From Acidobacteriota bacterium (lineage in GTDB: Bacteria > Acidobacteriota > Terriglobia > UBA7540), in NCBI GenBank assembly GCA_021786455.1, contig JAJYNF010000046.1:1-14779 (forward strand): 14,779 nt of DNA, read 5' to 3'. The notes under the pieces are model-generated. The model was given only the letters and a program-made list of their open reading frames with translations. It was not told where the DNA came from and searched no databases. Made by a program: the position numbers and the translations under genes. Below, one piece after another: positions 1 through 7,866 of the stretch. Position 1 is the stretch's first letter. Every line of letters starts with the position of its first letter.

Positions 1-1
1 T

Positions 2-1582
2 CTCAATACTGACTATGGAATTAAGTCCTGGCTGCTCACCACCGACCATAAGCGGATCGCGTGGCTCTATCTGATTGCCATCACATTCTTCTTTCTGGTC
101 GGCGCCATCGCCGCGGCGCTGATCCGGATTGACTTGCTGGTGCCCAAAGGCTTGATAGTCACCCCGGAGACTTACAACAAGCTTTTTAGTATGCACGGCA
201 TCATTATGGTTTTTCTCTTTTTGATTCCTTCGATTCCCGCCGTTTTTGGGAACTTTTTTATTCCCATGATGATCGGCGCGCGCGATGTGGCTTTCCCCAA
301 GCTCAACCTGCTGAGCTGGTACGTCTTCATCACCGGCGGCATGTTCGTCATGTACGCCATCGCGGCGGGCGGAGTGGATACCGGATGGACTTTTTACACT
401 CCTCTCAGCACGAGCTACCTCAACACCCACGTCATGGCTGCGGCCACGGGTGTTTTTATTGCCGGATTTTCTTCCATTCTGACCGGGCTCAATTTCATTG
501 TCACCATTCACAAAATGCGCGCTCCGGGCATGACCTGGTTTCGCATGCCGTTGTTCCTCTGGTCCATGTATGCCACCAGCGTGATTCAAGTCCTGGGCAC
601 GCCGGTGCTGGCCATTACGCTTTTTCTTTTAGCCATGGAACGGATGTTCCACGTCGGCATCTTCGATCCGGCCTTGGGAGGCGACCCGCTGCTGTTCCAG
701 CACCTGTTCTGGTTTTATTCCCATCCCGCCGTTTACATTATGATCTTGCCCTCCATGGGCGTCGTCAGCGAGCTCATCGCGGCCTTCTCTCGGAAACGCA
801 TTTTCGGATATGAATTTGTGGCCTTCTCGAGTGTGGCCATCGCCGTGATTTCTTTTTTGGTTTGGGGCCACCACATGTTTGTGAGCGGCGAGTCGGTTTA
901 TGCTGGGGTGGTGTTTTCCGCTTTAAGCATGGCCGTCGCCATTCCCTCCGCCATCAAGGTTTTCAACTGGACGGCTACGCTCTATAAAGGCTCGATTTCG
1001 TTTGAGGCGCCCATGCTCTATGCTCTCGGGTTTATTGGCTTGTTCACGATGGGCGGCCTGACGGGTCTTTTCTTGGCCACGCTAGCGGTGGACCAGTACG
1101 TCCATGACACCTATTTTGTCGTGGCTCATTTCCACTACATTATGGTGGGCGGGGCCATCATGGGCTTTATGGGCGCATTACACTACTGGTGGCCCAAAAT
1201 GACCGGCCGCCTTTATCCTGACATCTGGGCGCGCGTATCTGCATTTATCACTTTTATCGGTTTCAACCTCACCTTCTTCCCCATGTTCATCATGGGGGCG
1301 GAAGGCTTGCCGCGACGGTACGCTATTTATCCGGCCAAGTTCCAGACGCTGAACGTTCTTTCCACCGCCGGAGCTTCCATCCTCGGGGTCGGCTACATCA
1401 TGCCGCTGGTCTATCTGATATGGTCGCTTCGGTACGGGCCGATAGCTGGCCCGAATCCCTTCCGCGCCAAGGGTCTTGAATGGACGACGCCCTCGCCTCC
1501 ACCCACGCATAACTTTGAGGAAACTCCCATCGTGACTGAAGAAGCCTACGCTTACGGAAGCGAGGTGCCGCACAGTGTCTGA
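2..1582 (+). CDS. ctaD: cytochrome c oxidase subunit I, A2 type (5' partial)
   Basis: Catalytic subunit of the aa3/caa3-type terminal oxidase. It reduces O2 at the heme a3-CuB centre in the cytoplasmic membrane and pumps protons. The reading frame is open from base 2, so the true start lies upstream; 526 codons are visible and probably only a short N-terminus is missing. Metal ligands seen: the heme a His in SMHG (about 194-205), the CuB His in YSHPAVY (716-736) with the Tyr that normally cross-links to it, the His-His pair in WGHHMF (869-874), and the two His of AHFHY (1127-1135). The K-channel Lys is kept in IPSAIKVF. The D-channel Glu of the common HPEVY motif is Ala here, and the preceding residues are Tyr-Ser. 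This YSHP pattern defines A2-type heme-copper oxidases. The gene overlaps ctaE by 8 bases. Identification is secure; the subtype rests on this motif. Confidence 0.97.
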   Translation, partial: LNTDYGIKSWLLTTDHKRIAWLYLIAITFFFLVGAIAAALIRIDLLVPKGLIVTPETYNKLFSMHGIIMVFLFLIPSIPAVFGNFFIPMMIGARDVAFPKLNLLSWYVFITGGMFVMYAIAAGGVDTGWTFYTPLSTSYLNTHVMAAATGVFIAGFSSILTGLNFIVTIHKMRAPGMTWFRMPLFLWSMYATSVIQVLGTPVLAITLFLLAMERMFHVGIFDPALGGDPLLFQHLFWFYSHPAVYIMILPSMGVVSELIAAFSRKRIFGYEFVAFSSVAIAVISFLVWGHHMFVSGESVYAGVVFSALSMAVAIPSAIKVFNWTATLYKGSISFEAPMLYALGFIGLFTMGGLTGLFLATLAVDQYVHDTYFVVAHFHYIMVGGAIMGFMGALHYWWPKMTGRLYPDIWARVSAFITFIGFNLTFFPMFIMGAEGLPRRYAIYPAKFQTLNVLSTAGASILGVGYIMPLVYLIWSLRYGPIAGPNPFRAKGLEWTTPSPPPTHNFEETPIVTEEAYAYGSEVPHSV

Positions 1583-2261
1583 AGCTCATGCCCACGCCGC
1601 CGTCGCCGAGCAATTCGACGACCGCGAACAGCAGCATGAGGCCGCCGGCCTCGGGATGTGGATTTTCCTAGCCACCGAAATCATGTTTTTCGGTGGCCTG
1701 TTCGCCAGTTACGCGATCTATCGCAATCTCTACCCGACCGGATTCCTTGCCGGCAGCGGCCTTCTCAACGCCAAAATTGGAGCCGTTAACACCGTCGTCC
1801 TCATCACCAGCAGCCTTACCATGGCCATGGCGGTCCATTCCGCTCAGCTTGGCCGCCGCAAGGCGCTCATTGGCTTCCTTTTTCTCACCTTACTGTTGGG
1901 CCTCACATTTATCGGGGTCAAGCTTCATTTTGAGTGGTACCACGATTACCTCACTCACGTGGTCCCCGGATTGGGCTTCCACCCCGAGGGCGCGGACTTG
2001 GCTCATATCCGAGCGCTGCACGCGCCACTTTCGTCAGTTGAGCTTTTCATGTGTTTCTATTTCTTTATGACCGGTGTTCACGCCCTGCACATGGTGGTCG
2101 GCGTAGGAATTTTGACGGTGTTGATCATCAACGCCTTTCGCGGCTGCTACACTCGGGAATCCCACAACGCGGTTGAAATGGCCGGGCTTTACTGGCACTT
2201 CGTGGATATTATCTGGATTTTCTTGTTTCCGCTCTTATATCTTTTAGGGGTGACCCGCTGA
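1575..2261 (+). CDS. ctaE: cytochrome c oxidase subunit III
   Basis: Membrane subunit III of the same oxidase. It carries no metal but stabilises subunit I and proton uptake. The 228 residues match the short bacterial form with about five membrane segments (roughly residues 25-47, 68-89, 96-116, 153-187, 203-225). Family marks include the conserved Glu in ATEIMFFGG (residues 33-41), GVHALH (167-172) and the C-terminal YWHFVDIIWIFLFP (207-219 region). The start is GTG at 1575, inside the end of ctaD, with a good ribosome site (GAGGTG, 1562-1567) seven bases before it. The 8-base overlap with ctaD and the 1-base TGATG overlap with the next gene indicate one translationally coupled operon. Confidence 0.96.
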   Translation: MSEAHAHAAVAEQFDDREQQHEAAGLGMWIFLATEIMFFGGLFASYAIYRNLYPTGFLAGSGLLNAKIGAVNTVVLITSSLTMAMAVHSAQLGRRKALIGFLFLTLLLGLTFIGVKLHFEWYHDYLTHVVPGLGFHPEGADLAHIRALHAPLSSVELFMCFYFFMTGVHALHMVVGVGILTVLIINAFRGCYTRESHNAVEMAGLYWHFVDIIWIFLFPLLYLLGVTR

Positions 2262-2647
2262 TGTCCGAACACGTTGCTTCCCCCAAGCTGTACATTTTCA
2301 TCTTTGTGACGCTGCTGGCGCTGACTGGCCTTACGACCGCCATCGCCTATATCAATCTCGACGCGATGTTCGGCCTGAAGAATCTCCCGCTCAATACCAT
2401 CGTGGCCCTTGCCATTGCGATTTGCAAAGCGACCTTGGTGGGCCTATTTTTTATGCATCTTCGTTGGTCTTCAAACGTCATGCGCCTGGTCGTCGCCTGC
2501 GCCGTCTTCTGGATGGGGATTCTGATTACCCTGACCGCAGCCGACTTTTTCACGCGCAACTGGACGCCCATCCCTCGCCCTTGGCAGGCGTCGGTCACCG
2601 TCCAGCAACCGAGCGGCATCGTCATTCCCCATCGCTCCCTCCCTTAG
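2261..2647 (+). CDS. ctaF: cytochrome c oxidase subunit IV (prokaryotic COX4 type)
   Basis: Small accessory membrane subunit of the oxidase, 128 residues, with three predicted membrane helices at about 11-32, 45-66 and 73-96. The second helix carries the family-like pattern KATLVGLFFMHLRW (56-69), typical of prokaryotic COX4/CtaF proteins. The ATG overlaps the ctaE stop in a TGATG junction and has a purine-rich ribosome site (AGGGGTG) within the last ctaE codons. The residues after about 98 are Pro-rich and probably lie outside the membrane. This is the last gene of the oxidase operon; the next gene starts 166 bases downstream. The gene symbol follows the Bacillus-style naming and is less certain than the family. 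Confidence 0.9.
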   Translation: MSEHVASPKLYIFIFVTLLALTGLTTAIAYINLDAMFGLKNLPLNTIVALAIAICKATLVGLFFMHLRWSSNVMRLVVACAVFWMGILITLTAADFFTRNWTPIPRPWQASVTVQQPSGIVIPHRSLP

Positions 2648-2719
2648 ATCGGTCGCATTTTGCCCTGCGATGTTCATGGATGGAGGAAGGTTGTCAGGGC
2701 GAGCCATGGCTGAAGCGGA

Positions 2720-2749
2720 TTGTGTGATGGGGTTCCTGTGAGCTAGACT
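2720..2749 (+). promoter_or_regulatory. weak candidate promoter for the glucosidase gene
   Basis: TTGTGT (2720-2725) and TAGACT (2744-2749) are separated by 18 bases, 65 bases before the glucosidase start. They match the sigma-70 boxes in 3 of 6 and 4 of 6 positions, so this is only a suggestion. The 166-base gap after ctaF holds no convincing terminator and no other gene. Confidence 0.22.
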
Positions 2750-2813
2750 CTGAATTCGCGTCTCTGGCGCATGTCGCCGGCGCGAAAGCATCGCCAATCG
2801 GTTTCCGAGAAAG

Positions 2814-5465
2814 ATGAGAATGACGGCTGAAGAGCAGCGTCTCGAAGAAACGCGACAGCGCAAAGCGAATTGGAAACGCTGGGGCCCGTATCTCAGCGAG
2901 CGGCAATGGGGAACCGTGCGCGAGGATTACAGCCCTTACGGCTCGGCGTGGGAGTATCTACCGCACGATCACGCCCGCTCGCGGGCTTATCGGTGGGGTG
3001 AAGACGGTATCGCCGGGATTGCCGATCGCCACCAATACATCTGTTTCGCCCTGGCGCTGTGGAACGGGCGCGACCCTATTCTGAAGGAGCGACTGTTCGG
3101 CCTGACGGGAAATGAAGGCAATCACGGCGAGGATGTGAAGGAGTACTACTTCTATCTGGATTCGACGCCGACGCATTCCTACATGAAGTACCTCTACAAA
3201 TACCCTCAAGGTGAGTTTCCTTACACGTGGCTGGTGGAAGAGAATCGCCGGCGCACTCGACGGGACTTTGAGTTCGAGTTGGTGGATACCGGGGTGTTCA
3301 ACGAAAGCCGCTATTTCGACCTGTTCGTCGAGTACGCCAAGGCAAGCGTCGAGGAGATGTTGATTCGCATCACCGCCTGGAATCGCGGCCCGGAAAAGGC
3401 GGAGCTCACTGTATTGCCCACCCTCTGGTTCCGTAACCGCTGGACATGGACCCACGACCACCAGCGGCCTCAACTGTCCAAGGATCATTCCGCCGCAGGG
3501 ACCGTCGCCGTGCGGGTCCAACAGGCATATTACGGAACGAGATGGCTGGTGGCGGAAGGCAGCCCGGAGCTGTTGTTTACGGAGAACGAGACGAACTTCG
3601 AGAAGCTGTGGGGCGCGAAGAACCTATCGCCATACGTCAAAGACGGCATCCAGGAAGCCGTCGTGCGGGGTCACTCAGCAGCCGTCAACCCCGCCCAGTT
3701 CGGAACCAAGGTCGCGGCGCACTACCGCAGTATGATCGAGCCGGGAAAAGCTTGGACGATTCGTTTACGGTTCTGCGAGCAAATTCCGCGCGACCCCTTC
3801 GGGAAAAACTTTGAAGAGGTTTTTACCCAGCGCATCTCCGAAGCCGATGAATTTTACGGAAGCATCATCCCCGCCAATCTTTCCGGCGATTGCAAAAACG
3901 TGATGCGACAGGCCCTGGGTGGCATCCTCTGGGGGAAGCAGTATTACCACTATGACATTCGAACCTGGCTCAGGGGCGATCCCGCTTTTCCCCCGCCTCC
4001 GCCGGAGCGGCTGACGGGTCGTAATCACCAGTGGGTCCACCTGTACAACAGCGATGTCATCTCTATGCCCGATAAGTGGGAGTATCCTTGGTACGCGGCG
4101 TGGGACTTGGCGTTCCATTGCGTGACGCTTGCCCTGGTGGACTCGGACTTTGCCAAGGAGCAGCTTATTCTGCTTCTTCGTGAGTGGTATATGCATCCGA
4201 ACGGCCAGCTTCCCGCCTATGAGTGGGCGTTTAACGACGTCAATCCCCCGGTTCACGCTTGGGCGGCCTGGCGAGTTTATAAAATCGAAAAGCGGCTGCG
4301 TGGCAAGGGTGACCGCGAGTTTTTGGAGCGGGTGTTTCACAAGCTGCTTCTGAACTTCACTTGGTGGGTGAACCGCAAAGACGCGGCGGGAATGAACGTT
4401 TTCGAGGGCGGATTTTTAGGCCTCGACAACATTGGCGTGTTTGACCGTTCCAAGCCTTTGCCCGACGGGGGACGCCTTGAACAGTCTGACGGAACCAGTT
4501 GGATGGGGATGTTTTGCCTCGTCATGCTGGCCATCGCCTTCGAGCTTGCTTCGGAAGACCCGGCTTACGAGGATGTCGCCAGCAAATTTTTCGAGCACTT
4601 CGTATATATCGCCGATGCCATGAACAATCGGGGTGGCAAAGGCATTCAGTTATGGGACGAAGAGGATGGATTTTATTACGATGTGCTGGGCCTCAGTGAC
4701 GGCTCGCACCAGTTTATCAAAGTCCGCTCCATGGTAGGGCTGACGCCACTGTTTGCGGTCCATTCGTTAGAGCCGGAGGTGGTGGACCAATTCCGCGGCT
4801 TTCGCAAGCGGATGCAATGGTTCCTGGACTTTCATCCCCGCATGGATCAGATGCTGGATTCCAGCGAGAAATCCAGCGGCGGGGTGCGACGACTGCTCTC
4901 TCTGGTGACGCGTGACCGCCTCTTACGGGTCCTGCGGACCATGCTGGACGAGAATGAGTTCTTATCTCCCTACGGAATTCGCTCCCTCTCCAAATACCAT
5001 CAGGACCATCCTTATAATCTTGAGCTCGACGGGGAGCGCTACTCGGTGGATTATGAACCGGCGGAATCCACGACCGGCGTTTTTGGCGGCAACTCGAACT
5101 GGCGCGGGCCGGTGTGGTTCCCGCTGAACTTAATGGTGATTGAATCCCTCCAGCGCTTTCATTACTATTTTGGAAGCGATCTGAAAGTTGAGTTTCCCAC
5201 CGGTTCCGGCGAGTTTTTCGATCTCTGGCAGGTGGCCCGCAGGCTCTCCCGGCGACTCATCCACATTTTCCTTCGGCGGCCTGACGGCGCGCGGCCGGTT
5301 TACGGCGGAACAGAAATCTTCCAGAAAGACCCCCACTGGCGTGATCTCATTTTGTTCTACGAGTACTTTCACGGCGATAACGGCGCCGGAATCGGAGCCA
5401 GTCATCAGACGGGATGGACTGCGCTGGTGGCCAAACTGCTCCAGCAAAGCGGGCCCCCAGATTAA
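2814..5465 (+). CDS. GH63 / MGH1-like glycoside hydrolase (glucosidase)
   Basis: Predicted cytoplasmic glucosidase of 883 residues; no signal peptide or membrane segment is visible. The N-terminal part (about 1-340) looks like the beta-rich domain of long bacterial glucosidases. The remainder resembles the (alpha/alpha)6 barrel of the GH63/MGH1-like group: WEYPWYAAWDLAF, NDVNPPVHAWAAW (Asp475 in a likely catalytic loop), a SWMGMFCLVMLA stretch, and AESTTGVFGGNSNWRGPVW near residues 750-768, which includes Glu751, a candidate second acid. Assigning Asp475 and Glu751 to catalysis is inference from motif position. Members act on alpha-glucosides, but this sequence does not reveal the substrate. 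ATG 2814 follows GAGAAAG; ATG 2820, two codons later, is equally possible. It follows ctaF in the same direction but is probably a separate unit, and it is convergent with the cyclase gene 36 bases away. Confidence 0.85.
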   Translation: MRMTAEEQRLEETRQRKANWKRWGPYLSERQWGTVREDYSPYGSAWEYLPHDHARSRAYRWGEDGIAGIADRHQYICFALALWNGRDPILKERLFGLTGNEGNHGEDVKEYYFYLDSTPTHSYMKYLYKYPQGEFPYTWLVEENRRRTRRDFEFELVDTGVFNESRYFDLFVEYAKASVEEMLIRITAWNRGPEKAELTVLPTLWFRNRWTWTHDHQRPQLSKDHSAAGTVAVRVQQAYYGTRWLVAEGSPELLFTENETNFEKLWGAKNLSPYVKDGIQEAVVRGHSAAVNPAQFGTKVAAHYRSMIEPGKAWTIRLRFCEQIPRDPFGKNFEEVFTQRISEADEFYGSIIPANLSGDCKNVMRQALGGILWGKQYYHYDIRTWLRGDPAFPPPPPERLTGRNHQWVHLYNSDVISMPDKWEYPWYAAWDLAFHCVTLALVDSDFAKEQLILLLREWYMHPNGQLPAYEWAFNDVNPPVHAWAAWRVYKIEKRLRGKGDREFLERVFHKLLLNFTWWVNRKDAAGMNVFEGGFLGLDNIGVFDRSKPLPDGGRLEQSDGTSWMGMFCLVMLAIAFELASEDPAYEDVASKFFEHFVYIADAMNNRGGKGIQLWDEEDGFYYDVLGLSDGSHQFIKVRSMVGLTPLFAVHSLEPEVVDQFRGFRKRMQWFLDFHPRMDQMLDSSEKSSGGVRRLLSLVTRDRLLRVLRTMLDENEFLSPYGIRSLSKYHQDHPYNLELDGERYSVDYEPAESTTGVFGGNSNWRGPVWFPLNLMVIESLQRFHYYFGSDLKVEFPTGSGEFFDLWQVARRLSRRLIHIFLRRPDGARPVYGGTEIFQKDPHWRDLILFYEYFHGDNGAGIGASHQTGWTALVAKLLQQSGPPD

Positions 5466-5501
5466 TCGCGCGCAGGCGTCGAGCTCCATGGGGGGCCGTG
5501 C

Positions 5502-7853
5502 TTACTTCGTCTTCATCACATAGACGCCGTCCCACGCTTCTTCGGGCGGACGCGCCAGCAGTTCCTGACAGCGCTGAAGCAGAACCCGCGCTGGCCCGTC
5601 TTCCGGGTAATCCTTCAGCAAATCCAGCAGAATCTCGGTGGCTCTGTCCCACTGAGCGGCCCGGTAGGCCGCCAGCCCTTTCTCAAACCGAGTGGCCAGG
5701 TCCAGGAATTTGGGTCGCTCCTCCGCCGAGCCCAGCAGTTCATAGATTTTCACCGGGGTGGTTTTCCCTTTCACCCGAATCAAATCGAGCTCGCGACTGA
5801 CGAAGTTGTCGCGAATTTTCTGATAGGTGTACTGACTCAGAATGATGCGAGTCCCAAACTGCTTGTTGATTCCCTCCAGGCGCGAAGCGAGATTGACATT
5901 GTCGCCCATGATAGTGAAGTTGAAGCGGCGTTTGGAACCCATGTTGCCGACCAGCACTGGCCCCGTATTAATGCCGATGCCGAAGTCAACGAGTGGGAGT
6001 TGCCGCTGGCCCCAGCGCTGGCGGAGCTCACGGAGGGCTTGCGCCATATCCAGGGCGGCCCGGCAACTGCGGTCTGCGTGGTCATCCTGCGGGTACGGCG
6101 CGCCCCAAAAAGCCATGATGGCGTCGCCAATGTATTTGTCGAGAGTGCCCCAGTGGCGGAAGATGACGTCTGTCATGGCAGAGAGGTATTCGTTCAACAG
6201 TTCAACCAGCGCGCTCGGCGATAACCCCTCGGAAAGCGCCGTAAAACCGCGAATATCGCAGAACATCACGCTCAACTCTTTCTCTTCCCCCCCCAGCCGC
6301 AACAGCTCCGGGCGCTCCAGCAACTGGTTGATGAGCCCCGGCGGGAGATATTGCTGGAAGGCTCCGCGCACCTTCTTTTTTTCGCGCTCCTCGAAGAAAA
6401 AGCGGTAGCTGACGATAGCCCCATAATTCGCGGTCAAAGTGGCGGTGGGAAGGAAGACGGCGATCCAGATGCGGTCGGCAACGAACAGGTAGTAGGCCAG
6501 CCAAAGGAAAAGCCCTAACAAGATAACTAAGACGGCCGTGGCGCGAATCGCTGGCACGACACTCAGCAGGATGCCTGCCCCAAGGCTGAACAAAAGCAGA
6601 AAGAAAATATCTATCAGATTTTCGCGAAGGCCCCGGCGAATAAAACGCCCGTTCAGGATGTCGCCAATGAAGTTGGCGTGGACTTCGACGCCCGGGAAAC
6701 TCATCTGTTGAAACGGCGTGACCGCCATGTCAGCGATCCCCAGCGCCGTCGGGCCAATCAGAACAAGCTTATTGCGAAACACTTGAGGAGGAATACGGTG
6801 CTCAATCACGTCGGCAAGGGAATATCTGGGGTAAGTTCCGGCGGGACCGCGGTAGTCAATTTGAACGAAGCCCTCGGGGTCAGTGGGAATCGCGAGCCGG
6901 CCGAGGTTAATCTTTTCGAGGCCGTCCGGGCCGAAGACGACTTCCACGTGCGTCAGCGGCAGGTTCAGATAAGCCATCGCGGCAGCCACGTCAAGAGACG
7001 GATAAAAGCCCCCTCGGAATCGCGCGATTACGGCCGCCCGGCGCAGGGTTCCGTCGGGGTCAGGAATGGCATTGAAAAACCCGAAATCCTTCGCGTAGAG
7101 GGCAAACCGCGCAAGGTCGGGGGAAAGACTGTCAAAATGAAGCCCCTCGAACAGATTTGCATATTGATGGTGCACAATTCGAGGGTAAGCTGAAAAGGAA
7201 AGATAATTGACAAAATCTGCAACGCGCTTCTGATTTTCGCTGGCGGCTTTGGCGCTGGGCAGGAAGATATAACCTAAAATGGCATTGGGATAATGCGAAA
7301 GCGCGGCGGCAAACTGCGCGTCATCGTCGGCGCTTGCCAGCAAGCGGTTGAGGCGGGTGAGGTATTGCCTGCCGCCAGGGGTGCGAGGTTTCCCGAGCCT
7401 TTCGTAATCCTTGCGGGCTTGGCGAAGCGCGTGGAGCGCTGAGTTCTGATCCGGCTGCGGAAAGTCAATATCGAAAACCACGGTTCGCGCGCCGTCTTGG
7501 GCCAGATCGTTTAACGCCTCGGCGAGGTCGCTGCGCGGAAACGGCCAGCGGCCCAACAAGTCCTCACTTTTCTGATCAATGGCGACAATGACAATCGCTG
7601 GATCGGGCAATCGCTTTCCGCGCAGAAGGAATCGAGCGTCCAGCGTCTTCAGTTCAATGTCGGACAGGGAACCCCACAAGGGTGACGGGCGCGGGGTCAA
7701 ATACACGGGAACGTAAACCACGAGGCTCAGCAAGCAAATCAAGCTGCTGATGAGAAGGCCCGCGCGGTTGCGGCGAACAAACCGGGCAATCTTCGAACCG
7801 ACCTGGCGGGCCGACCACGGCATCGCTAAGCTTCGATCGGACGGACGATGCAA
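5502..7853 (-). CDS. CHASE2-domain transmembrane class III adenylate cyclase
   Basis: Membrane sensor cyclase of 783 residues, predicted to make cAMP from ATP. Order of parts: one membrane helix (about 33-52), an extracytoplasmic CHASE2 sensor domain (about 58-400), three closely spaced helices (about 412-480), a short linker, a class III cyclase domain (about 525-705), and a helical, TPR-like C-terminal tail (about 715-768). Catalytic residues are complete: metal-binding Asp533 (FCDIRGFT) and Asp577, purine-selecting Lys573 (DKYIGD) and Thr647 (FTIMGD), and transition-state Asn654 and Arg658 (VNLASRLE). The Lys/Thr pair points to ATP rather than GTP. The start is uncertain: TTG at 7853 lies 13 bases after the FecR-gene stop behind a weak GGTAAG, while in-frame ATG at 7823 has no ribosome site. 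Probably co-transcribed with the FecR gene. Family and architecture are firm; the stimulus is unknown. Confidence 0.93.
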   Translation of the reverse strand: MHRPSDRSLAMPWSARQVGSKIARFVRRNRAGLLISSLICLLSLVVYVPVYLTPRPSPLWGSLSDIELKTLDARFLLRGKRLPDPAIVIVAIDQKSEDLLGRWPFPRSDLAEALNDLAQDGARTVVFDIDFPQPDQNSALHALRQARKDYERLGKPRTPGGRQYLTRLNRLLASADDDAQFAAALSHYPNAILGYIFLPSAKAASENQKRVADFVNYLSFSAYPRIVHHQYANLFEGLHFDSLSPDLARFALYAKDFGFFNAIPDPDGTLRRAAVIARFRGGFYPSLDVAAAMAYLNLPLTHVEVVFGPDGLEKINLGRLAIPTDPEGFVQIDYRGPAGTYPRYSLADVIEHRIPPQVFRNKLVLIGPTALGIADMAVTPFQQMSFPGVEVHANFIGDILNGRFIRRGLRENLIDIFFLLLFSLGAGILLSVVPAIRATAVLVILLGLFLWLAYYLFVADRIWIAVFLPTATLTANYGAIVSYRFFFEEREKKKVRGAFQQYLPPGLINQLLERPELLRLGGEEKELSVMFCDIRGFTALSEGLSPSALVELLNEYLSAMTDVIFRHWGTLDKYIGDAIMAFWGAPYPQDDHADRSCRAALDMAQALRELRQRWGQRQLPLVDFGIGINTGPVLVGNMGSKRRFNFTIMGDNVNLASRLEGINKQFGTRIILSQYTYQKIRDNFVSRELDLIRVKGKTTPVKIYELLGSAEERPKFLDLATRFEKGLAAYRAAQWDRATEILLDLLKDYPEDGPARVLLQRCQELLARPPEEAWDGVYVMKTK

Positions 7854-7866
7854 AACTTACCGCTGC

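Noticed and set aside
992..1030. Glu in SFEAPML of subunit I read as loss of the K-channel Lys
   Set aside because: Counting from the His-His pair shows the K-channel Lys is in IPSAIKVF, which is intact; the SFEAPM position is not the channel Lys.
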